A stretch of 64,000 bases of DNA, from contig NZ_JAJGTZ010000037.1 of NCBI RefSeq assembly GCF_020784725.1, positions 36,926 to 100,925 of the forward strand, written 5' to 3'. Below the pieces are notes generated by a model that was given only the letters and a program-made list of their open reading frames with translations, was not told the DNA's origin and searched no databases. A program made the translations under genes and the position numbers. The stretch's first letter is position 1; each line of letters begins with the position of its first letter. Source of the stretch: Limosilactobacillus reuteri (GTDB lineage Bacteria > Bacillota > Bacilli > Lactobacillales > Lactobacillaceae). Positions 47,184 to 55,866 of the stretch are shown here, one piece after another.

Positions 47184-47480
47184 ATGTTACTACCACTTCT
47201 AATGACTCTTTTTGGTTTGATTGCTCTTTTTGAAGGAATCTTTCTTTTAACCCACATCCATAAGCCATTTCTTGTTTTCGATCCTACTAAAAGCAAATAT
47301 TTAGCTCCGCAATTAAAAAATTGGGGGCTTGTGATGACCATCGTCGGTATCCTGAGTATCATTGCTGGATGGACAAACAATACTGGATTTCTAGTTATTA
47401 TGGTAATTATTGGCTGTGTCAGCGAAACATTAATGGCCTTCGCAATTACTGCTGATTTTCGTATAAATCATCGCAAGTAA
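47184..47480 (+). CDS. Small membrane protein of unknown function
   Basis: The 98-residue protein has three hydrophobic helices (about residues 3-22, 46-63 and 67-87) and a conserved-looking PFLVFDPTKSKYLAPQLKNWG loop. No family is recognised. It lies between the 6S-like RNA and the universal stress gene. The ribosome-binding site is weak (AAGATAGGATAG ahead of the ATG). It could be translated from read-through of the upstream terminator or from an unrecognised promoter. Confidence 0.65.
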   Translation: MLLPLLMTLFGLIALFEGIFLLTHIHKPFLVFDPTKSKYLAPQLKNWGLVMTIVGILSIIAGWTNNTGFLVIMVIIGCVSETLMAFAITADFRINHRK

Positions 47481-47494
47481 TGTTTCGTAGGCGC

Positions 47495-47524
47495 TTTACG
47501 CTCAATAGTGAAAAAGTGTATAAT
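47495..47524 (+). promoter_or_regulatory. Promoter of the universal stress gene
   Basis: TTTACG (47495-47500), 18 bases, perfect TATAAT (47519-47524), 40 bases ahead of the start codon. Confidence 0.65.
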
Positions 47525-47563
47525 AAATATATAGTATAAAGATTTCAGGAGGGCACTACAATT

Positions 47564-48052
47564 ATGGCACAAGAATACAAACACATTTTAGTTCCTGTTG
47601 ACGGTTCTAAAGAAGCTGAATTGGCTTTTAAAAAAGCTGTTGCTGTAGCAAAACGTAATGGTGCAGACACTGAATTACGTTTACTTCACGTTGTTGACAC
47701 ACGTGCATTCCAGAACATTTCTAGTTTCGATACTTCAATGGTTGAACAAGTTACAGAAACTGCAAAGAAGACTTTAGACAAGTACATCGACTACGCTAAA
47801 GAGCACGGTGTTGAAAATGCTAGTTATTCCATTGAATATGGTGCTCCAAAGACAATTATTGCTCGGGATATGCCAAAGGAAATGGGTGCTGACCTAATCA
47901 TGATTGGTGCTACTGGTCTAAACGCTGTTGAACGAATTTTGATCGGTTCTGTTACCGAATTTGTTACCCGAACAGCAATTTGCGATGTTCTAGTAGTACG
48001 GACCGATTTGGATAACAAGCCAATCGAAAATCCAAAGAAGCGTCGGTTCTAA
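47564..48052 (+). CDS. Universal stress protein, UspA family
   Basis: The 162-residue protein has the Usp fold: N-terminal strand HILVPVDGSKEAELAFKKAVAVA and the ATP-binding motif GATGLNAVERILIGSVTEFVTRTAICDVLVVR (the G-2x-G-9x-G-S/T pattern). It is therefore of the ATP-binding class. The role in the cell is generally protective in stress and stationary phase and cannot be stated more exactly. AGGAGGGCACTACAATT precedes the ATG. It has its own promoter and terminator. Confidence 0.93.
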   Translation: MAQEYKHILVPVDGSKEAELAFKKAVAVAKRNGADTELRLLHVVDTRAFQNISSFDTSMVEQVTETAKKTLDKYIDYAKEHGVENASYSIEYGAPKTIIARDMPKEMGADLIMIGATGLNAVERILIGSVTEFVTRTAICDVLVVRTDLDNKPIENPKKRRF

Positions 48053-48073
48053 ATATCAAGATAAAATCAATCA

Positions 48074-48124
48074 AATGCTTCATAAGCGTTAGCAGGTTGC
48101 TAATTATATGGAGCATTTTTTATA
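48074..48124 (+). terminator. Terminator after the universal stress gene
   Basis: AATGCTTCATA and GTTAGC pair with GCTAAT and ATGGAGCATT, followed by TTTTTTAT. Confidence 0.75.
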
Positions 48125-48163
48125 TATTCAAAACTACTTTTATTAAGATAGGAGCGCAAAGCA

Positions 48164-49261
48164 TTGGAAGTGAAGTATGAAACAGTAAAACAAACTTTAC
48201 GAAACGAAATTATTGATGGAAAATACAAAATTAATGAAAAATTGCCAACTGAAAGTGCCTTAATGAAGCGTTTTAATGTGTCACGTTATACAATTCGTCG
48301 TGCTGTCGGTGACCTTGAAAACGAGCACTATATTTACCGTATTCAAGGTGGCGGGATGTTTGTTCAAGACTGGCAACGCGATTGGACAAAAAGTGAAAAG
48401 AATAAAATCATTGGGGTAATCAGCACTCATATGGCTGACTATATCTTCCCTCCAATTATTTCTGGAATTGATAGTGTGGTAACAGAACAAGGTTACTCAA
48501 TGATTGTTGGAAATACTCTTAATGACCATAAACGCGAACGCCAAACAATCTTAAATATGTTGGATCTTCAAATTGCTGGGTTAATTATTGAGCCGACTGA
48601 AAGCGCCATGCCTAATCCTAACTTAGACCTTTATCGTCAAGTCCAAAAATATAAAATTCCAACAATCCTATTTCACTCAACCTATCCTGGCTTTACATTC
48701 CCTTCTCTTTTAACAAAAGATCAAGAGGCTGAAGAAGAGTTAGTAAAGTATCTTTTTGACCTCGGTCATACTAATATTTTAGGAGTATTCCAAATAGATG
48801 ATCAACAAGGCGTTGACCGCATGGCCGGAATGATCAAAGCCTATCAAGATAACAATATCCCCACCACTAAATCAAATGTTATTATGTACCAATCAAGTGA
48901 AGACTACGAAGATATTATCAAAAAAGTCGATATGATGCTTAATAGTAATAATGACATCACTGCTATTGCTTGCTATAACGACCGCCTTGCAACAAGAGTT
49001 ATTAGTCATCTTCAGAAAGAGGGAAAACAAGTGCCGACTGATATTTCAGTACTAGGTTTTGATAACTATGAAATGGCGCAAATTATCTCCCCTAGCCTCA
49101 CTACAGCTAATCACCCTAAACGTCAACTAGGTGAAGATGCTGGAAAAATGATCTTAAAAATGATTGCTGGCGAAGAAGTTGAATCAAAAGTCTATCCTCC
49201 CTCGATTATCAAAGGTCAGTCTACTGCGCCACTTATTACAAAGGAGAAGTCAAATGAATAA
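48164..49261 (+). CDS. araR: Arabinose operon repressor AraR
   Basis: AraR represses arabinose genes and is released by L-arabinose. The 365-residue protein has an N-terminal GntR winged helix (residues about 3-68, YETVKQTLRNEIIDGKYKINEKLPTESALMKRFNVSRYTIRRAVGDLE). A C-terminal LacI/GalR-type sugar-binding domain follows (from NKIIGVISTHMADYIFPPIISGID to the end). The start is TTG 48164 after AGGAGCGC. A matching AraR box occurs in the araBDA promoter about 9 kb away. No such box was found in front of araR itself. Its last eight bases overlap the next gene. Confidence 0.93.
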   Translation: MEVKYETVKQTLRNEIIDGKYKINEKLPTESALMKRFNVSRYTIRRAVGDLENEHYIYRIQGGGMFVQDWQRDWTKSEKNKIIGVISTHMADYIFPPIISGIDSVVTEQGYSMIVGNTLNDHKRERQTILNMLDLQIAGLIIEPTESAMPNPNLDLYRQVQKYKIPTILFHSTYPGFTFPSLLTKDQEAEEELVKYLFDLGHTNILGVFQIDDQQGVDRMAGMIKAYQDNNIPTTKSNVIMYQSSEDYEDIIKKVDMMLNSNNDITAIACYNDRLATRVISHLQKEGKQVPTDISVLGFDNYEMAQIISPSLTTANHPKRQLGEDAGKMILKMIAGEEVESKVYPPSIIKGQSTAPLITKEKSNE

Positions 49262-50096
49262 TGATATAAAACAATTATTACTTGCTGATGGTCAATTAAT
49301 GCCTCAAGAGGGATTTGGCTTATATAAAATTACTGATCAAAGTACGATTACCTCCGCGATAAAGTATGCCTATGATGCTGGCTATCGTCTTTTTGATACC
49401 GCACAATTATATAAAAACGAAGCAGAGGTTGGTAATGCACTTCGAGAACTCAACCTTCCTCGCCAAGAGCTTTTTATAACTACTAAGGTATCTGAACCTA
49501 ATCAAGGGTTTAAGCAAACAATCGCCTCTGTTAAAGACTCACTGCAAAAATTGAAACTCGATTACGTTAACCTTCTTCTTATTCATTGGCCAATTGAGCG
49601 AGCTTTCTTTGATACTTGGGCAGCCCTTGAAGAATTAAAAAGGGAAGGGCTGACTGGTTCAATCGGTGTTAGTAATTACCAAATGATTCACCTTCAGTAT
49701 CTTGCTACCCAAGCGCACGAGATGCCCGTCATCAATCAAATTGAACGTCATCCTCGCCTAAATCAACAACCATTGCTCCAATACGATAAGGAACATGATA
49801 TTGTTACCCAAGCGTGGAGTCCGCTGGGGCGTGGAACCATCCTCGACAATCCAACCCTCAATAAGATTGCTGCTAACCATCATAAGTCTGCCGCCCAAGT
49901 TGTCCTCCGCTGGCATTTGCAAAGCGGGGTTGCCTTTATTCCAAAATCTGTTCATGAAGCTCGTATCAAACAAAATATTAATATTTATGATTTCGTATTA
50001 AACGACGAAGAAATGACTGCTATTAATAACTTAAACAACTTTACACGCGTAGGTAAAGAACCAGCATTAGTGTATGAGTATAATCTTAAATATTAA
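49254..50096 (+). CDS. Aldo/keto reductase
   Basis: The 280-residue protein is a TIM-barrel NADPH-dependent reductase. The catalytic tetrad is visible as Asp and Tyr in RLFDTAQLYKNEAEVG, Lys in LFITTKVSE and His in VNLLLIHWP; the cofactor end has GVAFIPKSVHEARIKQNI. The start ATG 49254 follows AAGGAGAAG; the longer frame from 49164 runs through araR and is rejected. Overlap with araR by eight bases implies co-expression. It may reduce arabinose or a related aldehyde, but the substrate is unknown; xylose reductase-like and 2,5-diketogluconate reductase-like activities are equally possible. Confidence 0.9.
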   Translation: MNNDIKQLLLADGQLMPQEGFGLYKITDQSTITSAIKYAYDAGYRLFDTAQLYKNEAEVGNALRELNLPRQELFITTKVSEPNQGFKQTIASVKDSLQKLKLDYVNLLLIHWPIERAFFDTWAALEELKREGLTGSIGVSNYQMIHLQYLATQAHEMPVINQIERHPRLNQQPLLQYDKEHDIVTQAWSPLGRGTILDNPTLNKIAANHHKSAAQVVLRWHLQSGVAFIPKSVHEARIKQNINIYDFVLNDEEMTAINNLNNFTRVGKEPALVYEYNLKY

Positions 50097-50279
50097 GAAA
50101 GAGCGGTGGAAAAACTAATTTTTTATTAATGTTATAAAGGTAAATCCCCCAAAACTTAAATAGCCTAGACCCAAATTAATTTAATATTAAAATTTTTCCA
50201 GTTCATTTTACTTTATCTCCTTTTTAGATTTGTTTATATTTTAAGTATAAATATTTTTATAAAATAAAGGAGGTTTATT

Positions 50280-51452
50280 ATGATTAATATATTAGTTAAT
50301 GATGTTATACCAATTTTAATTATTATGTTATTAGGATATCTTTGTGGTAAATTCAGTTTTTTTGATAATAATCAACGACAAGGTCTAAATAAATTAGTGC
50401 TAGATATTGCTCTTCCTGCTGCACTATTTATTTCAATTGTTAAAGCCACACGAGCTATGTTTGCACAAGATGTTGTGCTGACGCTAATTTCTATTATTGG
50501 TGTTACTGGTCTTTTTATGGTAAGTTACTTTCTTGATAAATTATTTTTTCATCGTAATATTCAACAAGCCGCCGTATGTGCTTTAATTGCTGGCTCACCA
50601 ACAATTGGATTCCTTGGGTTTGCTGTCCTTGATCCAATTTACGGTAATAATGTAACAACTAATTTAGTTATTGGAATTGTTTCAATTGTTGTTAATGCCA
50701 TTACAATTCCCCTTGGACTTTCCTTAATTAATAAAGGTCAAGCTAAGTCAAGACAAACAACTTCGAAAAAGAAAGGAGTAACCGTTAAAGTTAAACAACA
50801 TAGTGGAAAAGGAAATAATAAGACCACTAAATTAGTTGAACGAACAATTCCAGATGGAGTTCCAGTTACTGATGCTGAAGCTAAAGCATTAAAAGAAAAG
50901 GGATTAGATAGAGAAATCGACCTTATTCGTGCAGAAATTGATGATCATGCTGGTAAGGAACGTCCACTTAAAAATTCAACGCTCGAGTCAATTCTTAATG
51001 CAGTTAAACAGCCAGTTGCTGCTGCTCCTTTACTAGCTGTTATATTTGTTCTTATTGGGATTAAAATTCCAACTTCATGGGATCCGACTTTTGACCTTAT
51101 TGCTAAAGCAAATGCGGGAGTTGCGGTTTTAGCCGCTGGACTTGCCCTGGCAACAGTTAAGTTCTCCATCGATAAAGAAGTATTATGGAATACGTTCTTC
51201 CGTCTTTTCCTAACGCCGGCTATTATTGTTGCCGTTGCTTATATTTGTGGAATGGGAACAGATCCAGAAAAAATCTCAATGCTCTGCCTCGCAACTGGAT
51301 TACCGCCTGCATTTTCTGGAATCATTATTTCTAGTCGTTATAATATTTATGTTAAAGAAGGTGCTAGCTCAGTTGCTGTTTCAACCGTTGTCTTTGCAGG
51401 AAGTTGTATTTTCTGGATCTGGCTATTACCAATTCTTGCACGAATCTTTTAA
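50280..51452 (+). CDS. AEC family transporter (auxin efflux carrier/malate permease type) with a charged insertion
   Basis: The 390-residue protein has the two five-helix halves of AEC carriers: VNDVIPILIIMLLGYLCGKFSFF at the start and CLATGLPPAFSGIIISSRYNIYVKEGASSVAVSTV at the end. Between them lies an unusually long hydrophilic stretch of about 80 residues (about 156-238), first very basic (KSRQTTSKKKGVTVKVKQ), then acidic. Carriers of this family usually have a much shorter central loop. An AAAGGAGG precedes ATG 50280. Substrates in the family are organic acids; none can be assigned here. Confidence 0.85.
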   Translation: MINILVNDVIPILIIMLLGYLCGKFSFFDNNQRQGLNKLVLDIALPAALFISIVKATRAMFAQDVVLTLISIIGVTGLFMVSYFLDKLFFHRNIQQAAVCALIAGSPTIGFLGFAVLDPIYGNNVTTNLVIGIVSIVVNAITIPLGLSLINKGQAKSRQTTSKKKGVTVKVKQHSGKGNNKTTKLVERTIPDGVPVTDAEAKALKEKGLDREIDLIRAEIDDHAGKERPLKNSTLESILNAVKQPVAAAPLLAVIFVLIGIKIPTSWDPTFDLIAKANAGVAVLAAGLALATVKFSIDKEVLWNTFFRLFLTPAIIVAVAYICGMGTDPEKISMLCLATGLPPAFSGIIISSRYNIYVKEGASSVAVSTVVFAGSCIFWIWLLPILARIF

Positions 51453-51940
51453 GAATATTTCAAGCAATACAGTTTTTTAATTACTTTTGCAGAATTACCA
51501 GCAATAATGGAATCACTCCCAATCCACGCATCATCCCCAATGGTGACATCCTTACTTTGGCCATAAGCCCCATTGCATCGTAATTGTGGGTCAAGGGGAT
51601 GATTGACAGTATAAATCTGCACTCGCGGTCCCAATAAACAATGCTTCCCAAGCCGAATCGGGCTGACATCAAGCATTACACAATCATAGTTAGCGAAAAA
51701 ATCATCATCTACATAAATGTTATAACCATAATCACATTTGAATTGCGGATGAACTTCACACTTTTCGCCAACGTGTCCAAATAATTGACGAATCACAGTA
51801 TTGCTTGCAGTCGGGTTCATCTCGCCAAGAGCATTAAAGCGCTCAACTAATTGACGGGCATATTGGCGCTCTTTAACTAATTCGGGATCGTAAACGTTAA
51901 AAACTTCCCCTGCTAGCATTTTCTCTTTTTCAGTTTTCAT
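51449..51940 (-). CDS. Sugar O-acetyltransferase, shortened at the C-terminus
   Basis: The N-terminal two thirds match maltose/galactoside O-acetyltransferases: KMLAGEVFNVYDPELVKER, then left-handed beta-helix coils with FKCDYGYNIYVDDDFFANYDCVMLDVSPIRLG and the catalytic-histidine segment YTVNHPLDPQLR. After DDAWIGSDSII the usual LPGVTIG...GAGSVVTKDIP coils are missing, and the frame passes directly to AGNSAKVIKKL, which belongs to the family's end. At 163 residues it is about 20-25 short. The gene ends in a 4-base overlap with the convergent AEC gene. It may be inactive. AGGAGATGG precedes ATG 51940. Confidence 0.75.
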   Translation of the reverse strand: MKTEKEKMLAGEVFNVYDPELVKERQYARQLVERFNALGEMNPTASNTVIRQLFGHVGEKCEVHPQFKCDYGYNIYVDDDFFANYDCVMLDVSPIRLGKHCLLGPRVQIYTVNHPLDPQLRCNGAYGQSKDVTIGDDAWIGSDSIIAGNSAKVIKKLYCLKYS

Positions 51941-51957
51941 TATTCCATCTCCTGATA

Positions 51958-52008
51958 AAAAATGGTTCTACTCGTCTCGAGGTTTGCCGAGTAGAACCAT
52001 TTTTGTAT
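51958..52008 (-). terminator. Terminator of the ara operon
   Basis: AAAAATGGTTCTACTCG pairs with CGAGTAGAACCATTTTT: a perfect 17-base stem with a 14-base loop. It separates araA from the acetyltransferase gene. Confidence 0.9.
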
Positions 52009-52024
52009 TTTTAATTAAAATTGA

Positions 52025-53446
52025 CTATTCAATAAAATCAACTTTAACATCTAACATTCCGAAAAGATCTTTAATTTGTTGTGGTTTCAAACTGAAGCTC
52101 AAGATTGTGTGATGACCGCCACCAGCGTGCATCCAACGTTCAGCACCTTCCTTTAAGCCAACAGTTGGTGTCCATAACTGCTTAGCAACTGGAAGATGAG
52201 GCGTTTCAGCTTCTGGCTTGTGACAATCAACTGAGTAACCAATAACCTTGTAACCATCGTTGAAGTATGAAAGGGTAACATCGACAGCCTTACCTTCCCG
52301 GCCAGTAAATACTAACCGTGCTGGGTCATCTTTACCCCCAATGTCTAATGGGTGAACTTCAACCCGTGGTTTATCTGAAGCAATTGTTGGGTCAACTTCA
52401 AGCATGTGTGAACCAAGAATTGCTTGGTGGCCTGGACGAAGGTCTAATGTGTAGTCTTCCATAAAGGCAGTAGCAACATTATCAGCAGCAATCTTCAATA
52501 AGCGGTCCATTCCGGCAGACTTCCAATCACCTTCAGCACCAAAGCCGTAGCCATCACGCATCAATAATTGAGCAGCTAACCCAGGTAATTCTTCAAGGCC
52601 ATGCAAGTCTTCAAAGTTAGTGGTAAATCCAGTGTAGCCTTTTTCATCCATAAACTTCTTCAAACCAAGGTATTCACGAAGTTGGTAACGAACTGAGTGT
52701 TCATAGTGTTCCTTAGTATTGTCACCTTGGACCATTTCGTAACGACTTGCTAGGTCCTTGTAAGCAGCATCAATTTCATCTTCACTGATACCATTTACAT
52801 ATTCTACTAAGTCACTTACTGGCCAGTAGTCAACAGTCCAGCCAAGGAACATCTGGGCTTCAACTTTGTCACCTTCAGTAACGGCAACATTCCGCATTGT
52901 ATCGCCAAAACGAACAATCTTAATGTTAAAGCTTTCGTTGTAAGCAACTGCAACATTTTGCCAGTCAGCGATTTCTTCTTGAACTTCTTCATCACCCCAG
53001 AAGCCGTAAACAATCTTGTTATGCTTTTGTAAACGAGCGTTAATGTAAGCATATTCACGGTCACCATGAGCTGATTGGTTTAAGTTCATGTAATCAAAGT
53101 CAATGGTGTCATATGGAATCTTGTTCAAGTATTGAGTTGCTAAGTGAAGGAGTGGCTTTTGTAAAAGCTTAGTTCCTCGAATCCAGTTCTTTGCTGGTGA
53201 GAAGGTATGCATCCACGTCATAACACCGGCAACCTTGTCATTGTAGTTAGCTTCCTTCATAAACTTAGTGATTCCTTCAGCAGTTGTCATCACACCCTTG
53301 AAGACAACCTTGTAAGGCAACTTACCACTTTCGTTTAACTTATTAACAATATCTTCAGCATCAGCAGCAACTGACTTTAATTGTTCTTCACCGTAAAGGA
53401 ATTGACTACCAGTAACAAACCAAAATTCGTAATTCTTAATATCCAT
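52025..53446 (-). CDS. araA: L-arabinose isomerase
   Basis: AraA converts L-arabinose to L-ribulose with Mn2+. The 473-residue protein begins [17 protein letters not shown] and contains [12 protein letters not shown], the metal-site glutamates in [14 protein letters not shown] and HMLEVDP, and the histidines of [10 protein letters not shown] and [12 protein letters not shown]. Length is standard. AAAAGGAGTG precedes ATG 53446. It is the last gene of the operon porter-araB-araD-araA, just before the terminator. Confidence 0.97.
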   Translation of the reverse strand: MDIKNYEFWFVTGSQFLYGEEQLKSVAADAEDIVNKLNESGKLPYKVVFKGVMTTAEGITKFMKEANYNDKVAGVMTWMHTFSPAKNWIRGTKLLQKPLLHLATQYLNKIPYDTIDFDYMNLNQSAHGDREYAYINARLQKHNKIVYGFWGDEEVQEEIADWQNVAVAYNESFNIKIVRFGDTMRNVAVTEGDKVEAQMFLGWTVDYWPVSDLVEYVNGISEDEIDAAYKDLASRYEMVQGDNTKEHYEHSVRYQLREYLGLKKFMDEKGYTGFTTNFEDLHGLEELPGLAAQLLMRDGYGFGAEGDWKSAGMDRLLKIAADNVATAFMEDYTLDLRPGHQAILGSHMLEVDPTIASDKPRVEVHPLDIGGKDDPARLVFTGREGKAVDVTLSYFNDGYKVIGYSVDCHKPEAETPHLPVAKQLWTPTVGLKEGAERWMHAGGGHHTILSFSLKPQQIKDLFGMLDVKVDFIE

Positions 53447-53499
53447 GAGATTACACTCCTTTTATCCTAAAAAGTTTTTAAATGTAGCTACCAAATTAA

Positions 53500-54228
53500 T
53501 TAAGCGTGAACTGCATGATCTTTTGAATGCGCATTATTTTGTCCGTAATATGCATTCGCACCATGCTTGCGGTAATAGTGTTTGTCCAACAAGTATTGAG
53601 GTAAGTGAAGGTCTTGATGCGTTAATTGCATTGCATGATAATCTTCTTCTGCCACAACTTCTAACACCTTGGCATTATAAACTGCTTTATCAGGTGTTGG
53701 GCCCCAGGTAAATGGACCATGTTGCATTACTAATGCCGCTGGGGTTGCTTCATAGTCCAAGCCCCGTTCCTTGAATGAACGAACGATTACCTTTCCTGTA
53801 TTACCTTCATAGTCTTCTTCAATTTCTTCCTTCGTCAAAGCATCAGCGGCTGGGACATCAGTATAGAAAGTATCAGCGTGCGTGGTATTCATCGCTGGAA
53901 CATCCATCCGTGCAGCTGCAAATGCTACTGCCCAGGGTGAATGAGTATGAACGACTCCACCAATCTTTGGGAAGTGATTATAAAGGTAAGTGTGAGTAGG
54001 AGTATCACTGGATGGATTCAAGTCACCCTCGACTACCTCACCATCCAAATTGACAACAACCATATCTTCCGGCTTCATCTCTTCATATGGAACTCCAGAA
54101 GGCTTAATAACAAACAATCCTTTTTCACGGTCAATTCCTGAAACATTGCCCCATGTAAAGGAAACAAGACCTAGTTTAGGAAGCCGCATATTGGCTTCAT
54201 AAACTTCTTTCTTTAAATCTTCTAACAT
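53500..54228 (-). CDS. araD: L-ribulose-5-phosphate 4-epimerase
   Basis: AraD converts L-ribulose 5-phosphate to D-xylulose 5-phosphate, which enters the phosphoketolase pathway. The 242-residue class II aldolase-like protein has GNVSGIDREKGLFVIKPSGVPYEEM, the zinc histidines in GGVVHTHSPWAVAFA and the later histidine in LVMQHGPFTWG. It lies three bases after araB and has AAGGGAG before ATG 54228. All family residues expected from E. coli AraD are present. Confidence 0.96.
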   Translation of the reverse strand: MLEDLKKEVYEANMRLPKLGLVSFTWGNVSGIDREKGLFVIKPSGVPYEEMKPEDMVVVNLDGEVVEGDLNPSSDTPTHTYLYNHFPKIGGVVHTHSPWAVAFAAARMDVPAMNTTHADTFYTDVPAADALTKEEIEEDYEGNTGKVIVRSFKERGLDYEATPAALVMQHGPFTWGPTPDKAVYNAKVLEVVAEEDYHAMQLTHQDLHLPQYLLDKHYYRKHGANAYYGQNNAHSKDHAVHA

Positions 54229-54231
54229 GTA

Positions 54232-55854
54232 CTATTTACTCCCTTTCTCTTCACGTTCTTTAATGTCATCACCAGCCAATGCTTCAACAGGTAAACCTGC
54301 TTGGTAACGAGTAATAAAGCTTTCATATCCCTTTACACCAGCAGGTTCTGGTGTAAGGGTCATGCTTTCTGGATTCTTAAAGACTTTTTCGTCAAGGTAA
54401 TCTGCTAGGGATTCTTTTCCGTACGTCTCAGCATACTTAGCAAGAACCGCCATTCCCCATGGTCCACCTTCACTGGCCGTATTCATGATTGTAATTGGGA
54501 TATTTAAGGCATTCGCCAAAACTTGTTGCCCAATAACTGGTGTCCCAAAGAGTCCCCCTTGCGCAACCATGACATCGGTTTGAACGTGTTCTTCATTTAG
54601 TAAGATATCCATCCCAATCTTCAATGGCGCAAACGCTGCATAGAGTTGAGTAAGGAAGAAGTTGGCGAGGCTCATCTTACTATTTGGAGTACGGACAAAT
54701 AAGGGACGTCCTTCTTGAATCTTGGTAATATTTTCACCAGAAAGATAACTATAATTAATTAATCCACCAGCATCTGGATCGGAGTGAACTGTTGAATCAA
54801 AGAGAGTCTCGTAAAGCGTATTGGTATCGATCTTGGCCCCAATTGCATTAGCAAAATCTCTAAACAATCCAACCCAGGCGTTGATATCAGAAGAACAATT
54901 ATTGATATGAACCATGGCTACTGGATCACCGGTTGGCGTAGTAACAATGTCAATATCACGGTGGAGTTTCTTTAATGGAGCATCCAACACATTCATTGAG
55001 AAGGCTGAAGTTCCAACTGAAATGTTTCCTGTCCTTTTTCGAACACTATTAGTTCCAACCATTCCCGTTCCTGCATCCCCTTCTGGAGGAGCCATCAAAC
55101 TACCCGCTTGCAAAGTTCCACTTGGATCAAGTAATTTTGCTCCATCCACAGTTAAGTGACCTGCATCGCGTCCAGCTACAAGGACCGCTGGCAAAATATT
55201 CTTAAGTTTCCATGGATATTGTTCGACTTCTGGTAATGAATTGAACTTGTCAACAAAGTCTTGGCAATAAGTTAATGTTTGGTCATCGATTGGAAATACT
55301 CCTGAGGCATCCCCAATTCCTAAAACTTTTTCACCCGAAAGCTTCCAGTGAACATAACCAGCTAAAGTTGTAATGAAATCAATATCTTTAACATGCGGCT
55401 CCTTGTTCAAAATTGCTTGGTAGAGGTGAGCGACACTCCATCGCTGTGGAATATTAAAATCAAATAAATCAGTTAACTTATCAGCTGATTCTTCAGTGAT
55501 ATTATTCCGCCAGGTTCTAAACGGAACAAGTAATTGGTTATTTTTATCAAATGGTAGGTACCCATGCATCATGGCACTGACACCGATTGAACTAATTTCA
55601 TCCAAGCTCACATGGTACTTGCTTTGGACATCTGCCTTAATCTTGGCATAAGCAGCTTGAATTCCTTCCCAAACTTGATCCAGCGGGTATGTCCAGATTC
55701 CGTCTTTCAATTGGTTTTCCCAGGTATAGCTCCCAGAAGAAATAGTTTCAAAATTTGGATTAATCAAGACTGCTTTAATTCGGGTAGAGCCTAACTCAAT
55801 TCCTAGTGAAGCCTGACCATTTTTTACTTGTGTCGCTGTTTCACGTAAATTCAT
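54232..55854 (-). CDS. araB: L-ribulokinase (FGGY family)
   Basis: This kinase phosphorylates L-ribulose. The 540-residue protein has the FGGY layout: LGIELGSTRIKAVLIN (phosphate 1 loop), SIGVSAMMHGYLPF, the GIGDASGVFPID segment and TASEGGPWGMAVLA near the C-terminus. It is more like the lactobacillus ribulokinase group than E. coli AraB, so the substrate is inferred from the neighbouring araD and araA. GGAGGAATACTCT precedes ATG 55854. It lies 12 bases after the sugar porter gene. Confidence 0.92.
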   Translation of the reverse strand: MNLRETATQVKNGQASLGIELGSTRIKAVLINPNFETISSGSYTWENQLKDGIWTYPLDQVWEGIQAAYAKIKADVQSKYHVSLDEISSIGVSAMMHGYLPFDKNNQLLVPFRTWRNNITEESADKLTDLFDFNIPQRWSVAHLYQAILNKEPHVKDIDFITTLAGYVHWKLSGEKVLGIGDASGVFPIDDQTLTYCQDFVDKFNSLPEVEQYPWKLKNILPAVLVAGRDAGHLTVDGAKLLDPSGTLQAGSLMAPPEGDAGTGMVGTNSVRKRTGNISVGTSAFSMNVLDAPLKKLHRDIDIVTTPTGDPVAMVHINNCSSDINAWVGLFRDFANAIGAKIDTNTLYETLFDSTVHSDPDAGGLINYSYLSGENITKIQEGRPLFVRTPNSKMSLANFFLTQLYAAFAPLKIGMDILLNEEHVQTDVMVAQGGLFGTPVIGQQVLANALNIPITIMNTASEGGPWGMAVLAKYAETYGKESLADYLDEKVFKNPESMTLTPEPAGVKGYESFITRYQAGLPVEALAGDDIKEREEKGSK

Positions 55855-55866
55855 AGAGTATTCCTC

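Noticed and set aside
50097..50279. Terminator or promoter between the aldo/keto reductase and AEC genes
   Set aside because: A GGTGGAAAAACTAATTTTTT stretch resembles a decayed repeat hairpin, but no convincing stem or promoter could be drawn.
53445..53711. 88-codon plus-strand frame opposite araD
   Set aside because: It overlaps the araD-araA junction in antisense and has no independent signal.
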